A stretch of 42,614 nucleotides of DNA from Chitinophagales bacterium (GTDB lineage: Bacteria; Bacteroidota; Bacteroidia; Chitinophagales; Chitinophagaceae): NCBI GenBank assembly GCA_015654695.1, contig JAATGJ010000134.1, forward strand, positions 1 to 42,614, written 5' to 3'. A program made the position numbers and the translations under genes. Under the pieces are notes generated by a model, which searched no databases, was not told the origin of the DNA, and worked only from the letters and a program-made list of their open reading frames with translations. This document shows positions 41,834-42,614 of the stretch, piece by piece (the first letter of the stretch is position 1; every line of letters begins with the position of its first letter).

Positions 41834-42352
41834 ATGAAATTCAGAACTTTTCTTGCTGCGGCAGCAATAATTATATTCGCCGCCTGCGAAACACCTTACA
41901 GGGCAACTGATAATTCTGGTATAGCAGTGCCTGTAGAAATGCAAACAGCTTTTAGTGCACAATATCCTAATGCGGGTAATATCGTTTGGACAAATTATGA
42001 TCCCGGCGTAGTAGTACTTAATGATTGGGAATTATCAGGATGGGCGCCTGTGGATGCCACTGATTACGTAGTAAGATTTAACATGGACAATGAGGATTAC
42101 TATGCGTGGTATGACCTTGATGGTACCTGGATAGGCACTGCTTACGTGGTAAAGGACTATACTTTATTACCATCAGCAGTCCAAGCTACCTTAAACAGCC
42201 AGTTCCCGGCTTATAGTATTGCCAGTGTCAACAGGGAATTTCAAAAAGACAGGGTGGCTTATGAAATTGTAATTAAAAAGGACGATACCAAAGTAGTTAT
42301 GCTGGTGGACAATGAAGGAAATATCATTAAGCAAAAAACAAAATCACCTTAA
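41834..42352 (+). CDS. PepSY-like (DUF2874-type) lipoprotein
   Basis: 172 residues from ATG at 41834 (MKFRTFLAAAAIIIFAACETP); a longer frame from 41735 is rejected. The lipobox FAAC marks a lipoprotein. Two PepSY-like units follow: VPVEMQTAFSAQYPNAGNIVWTNYDPG...DYVVRFNMDNEDYYAWYDLDGTWIGTAYVV, then LLPSAVQATLNSQFPAYSIASVNREFQKDRVAYEIVIKKDDTKVVMLVDNEGNII. This double unit is typical of Bacteroidota DUF2874 proteins, which are thought to be extracellular or periplasmic inhibitors or binders. Function not established. Confidence 0.85.
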   Translation: MKFRTFLAAAAIIIFAACETPYRATDNSGIAVPVEMQTAFSAQYPNAGNIVWTNYDPGVVVLNDWELSGWAPVDATDYVVRFNMDNEDYYAWYDLDGTWIGTAYVVKDYTLLPSAVQATLNSQFPAYSIASVNREFQKDRVAYEIVIKKDDTKVVMLVDNEGNIIKQKTKSP

Positions 42353-42434
42353 TTTAGTAAAGGAAAGCAAAGACGCACTTACTTCATTAACTGATGAAAT
42401 AGCTGATAAATTTAATGAGGGGCATGCTGTATAA
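42312..42434 (+). CDS. Possible 40-aa ORF overlapping the PepSY gene end
   Basis: Starts ATG at 42312 in the +1 frame relative to the PepSY-like gene, overlaps its last 41 nt and ends TAA at 42432-42434. It encodes a hydrophilic, helix-prone peptide (VKESKDALTSLTDEIADKF). No Shine-Dalgarno is evident. The remaining 180 nt to the window end show no gene. Confidence 0.22.
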   Translation: MKEISLSKKQNHLNLVKESKDALTSLTDEIADKFNEGHAV

Positions 42435-42614
42435 AACAGTATTGCCTCTCATTTCGTAAGAACTAATTATCCTGGGATTCCTATACAAAATAGCCCGTCT
42501 TCCTTCGCTCATCCTTCGCTTTTCTTTCGCTTCTTAGCTATCCCTTAGGTATGGATCAGCCATAGCAACCTTAGTGGTAAAGCCAGTTGCCTGTAGTCTT
42601 CTCCTTTTCGAATC

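Overview
The window looks like chromosomal DNA from a Bacteroidota bacterium, most likely of the Chitinophagaceae/Sphingobacteriia type. Pointers are short intergenic spacers without strong Shine-Dalgarno sequences, a TonB receptor under a TPP riboswitch, GIN-domain proteins, a PepSY-like lipoprotein, DUF6515-type Tyr-rich secreted proteins, a LuxC-type acyl-CoA reductase next to a dicluster ferredoxin, and promoters of the TTTG / TAnnTTTG type. This assignment is an inference from gene content. I saw no rRNA, tRNA or CRISPR array and no prophage.

Layout. 1-2.1 kb: three tandem minus-strand GIN-domain (DUF2807) genes, the first cut by the window edge. 2.2-4.6 kb: a TPP riboswitch controlling a TonB-dependent receptor, probably for thiamine or a precursor. 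4.7-7.4 kb: minus-strand rhodanese, three-PASTA membrane protein, D-Ala-D-Ala ligase and an NTF2-like lipoprotein. 7.6-9.0 kb: divergent ferredoxin and acyl-CoA reductase. 9.2-10.7 kb: HtrA/DegP protease. 10.8-15.5 kb: glucan metabolism (GH13 amylase-like enzyme, alpha-glucan phosphorylase-like protein) around ispH. 16.6-19.3 kb: mntR-mntH metal operon in which the transporter carries a C-terminal universal stress domain. 19.3-25.6 kb: Crp-family regulator, NADP-isocitrate dehydrogenase, a PrsW-GNAT fusion, a degenerate LytM protein, an Lrp regulator and adenosylhomocysteinase. 25.6-32.3 kb: VOC protein, cbpA-cbpM chaperone pair, esterase, gamma-glutamyltransferase and small proteins. 32.4-37.5 kb: secreted proteins and a tandem pair of M14 carboxypeptidase homologues, the first apparently catalytically dead. 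38.0-42.6 kb: an accessory-looking stretch with a membrane-anchored WD40 propeller, a REP-associated transposase (RAYT) carrying its own palindrome inside the coding sequence, a decayed second RAYT copy, 71-bp direct repeats, a pseudo-receiver protein, an M48-like protease and a PepSY-like lipoprotein.

Most of the window is ordinary core metabolism and envelope biology. The least ordinary parts are the self-targeted RAYT locus (39.2-40.85 kb), the dead/active M14 pair with conserved calcium-type loops, the phosphorylase homologue with threonine at the PLP-lysine position, the PrsW-GNAT and Nramp-Usp fusions, and the GIN paralogues whose repeated turn motif is uniform within each gene but different between genes.
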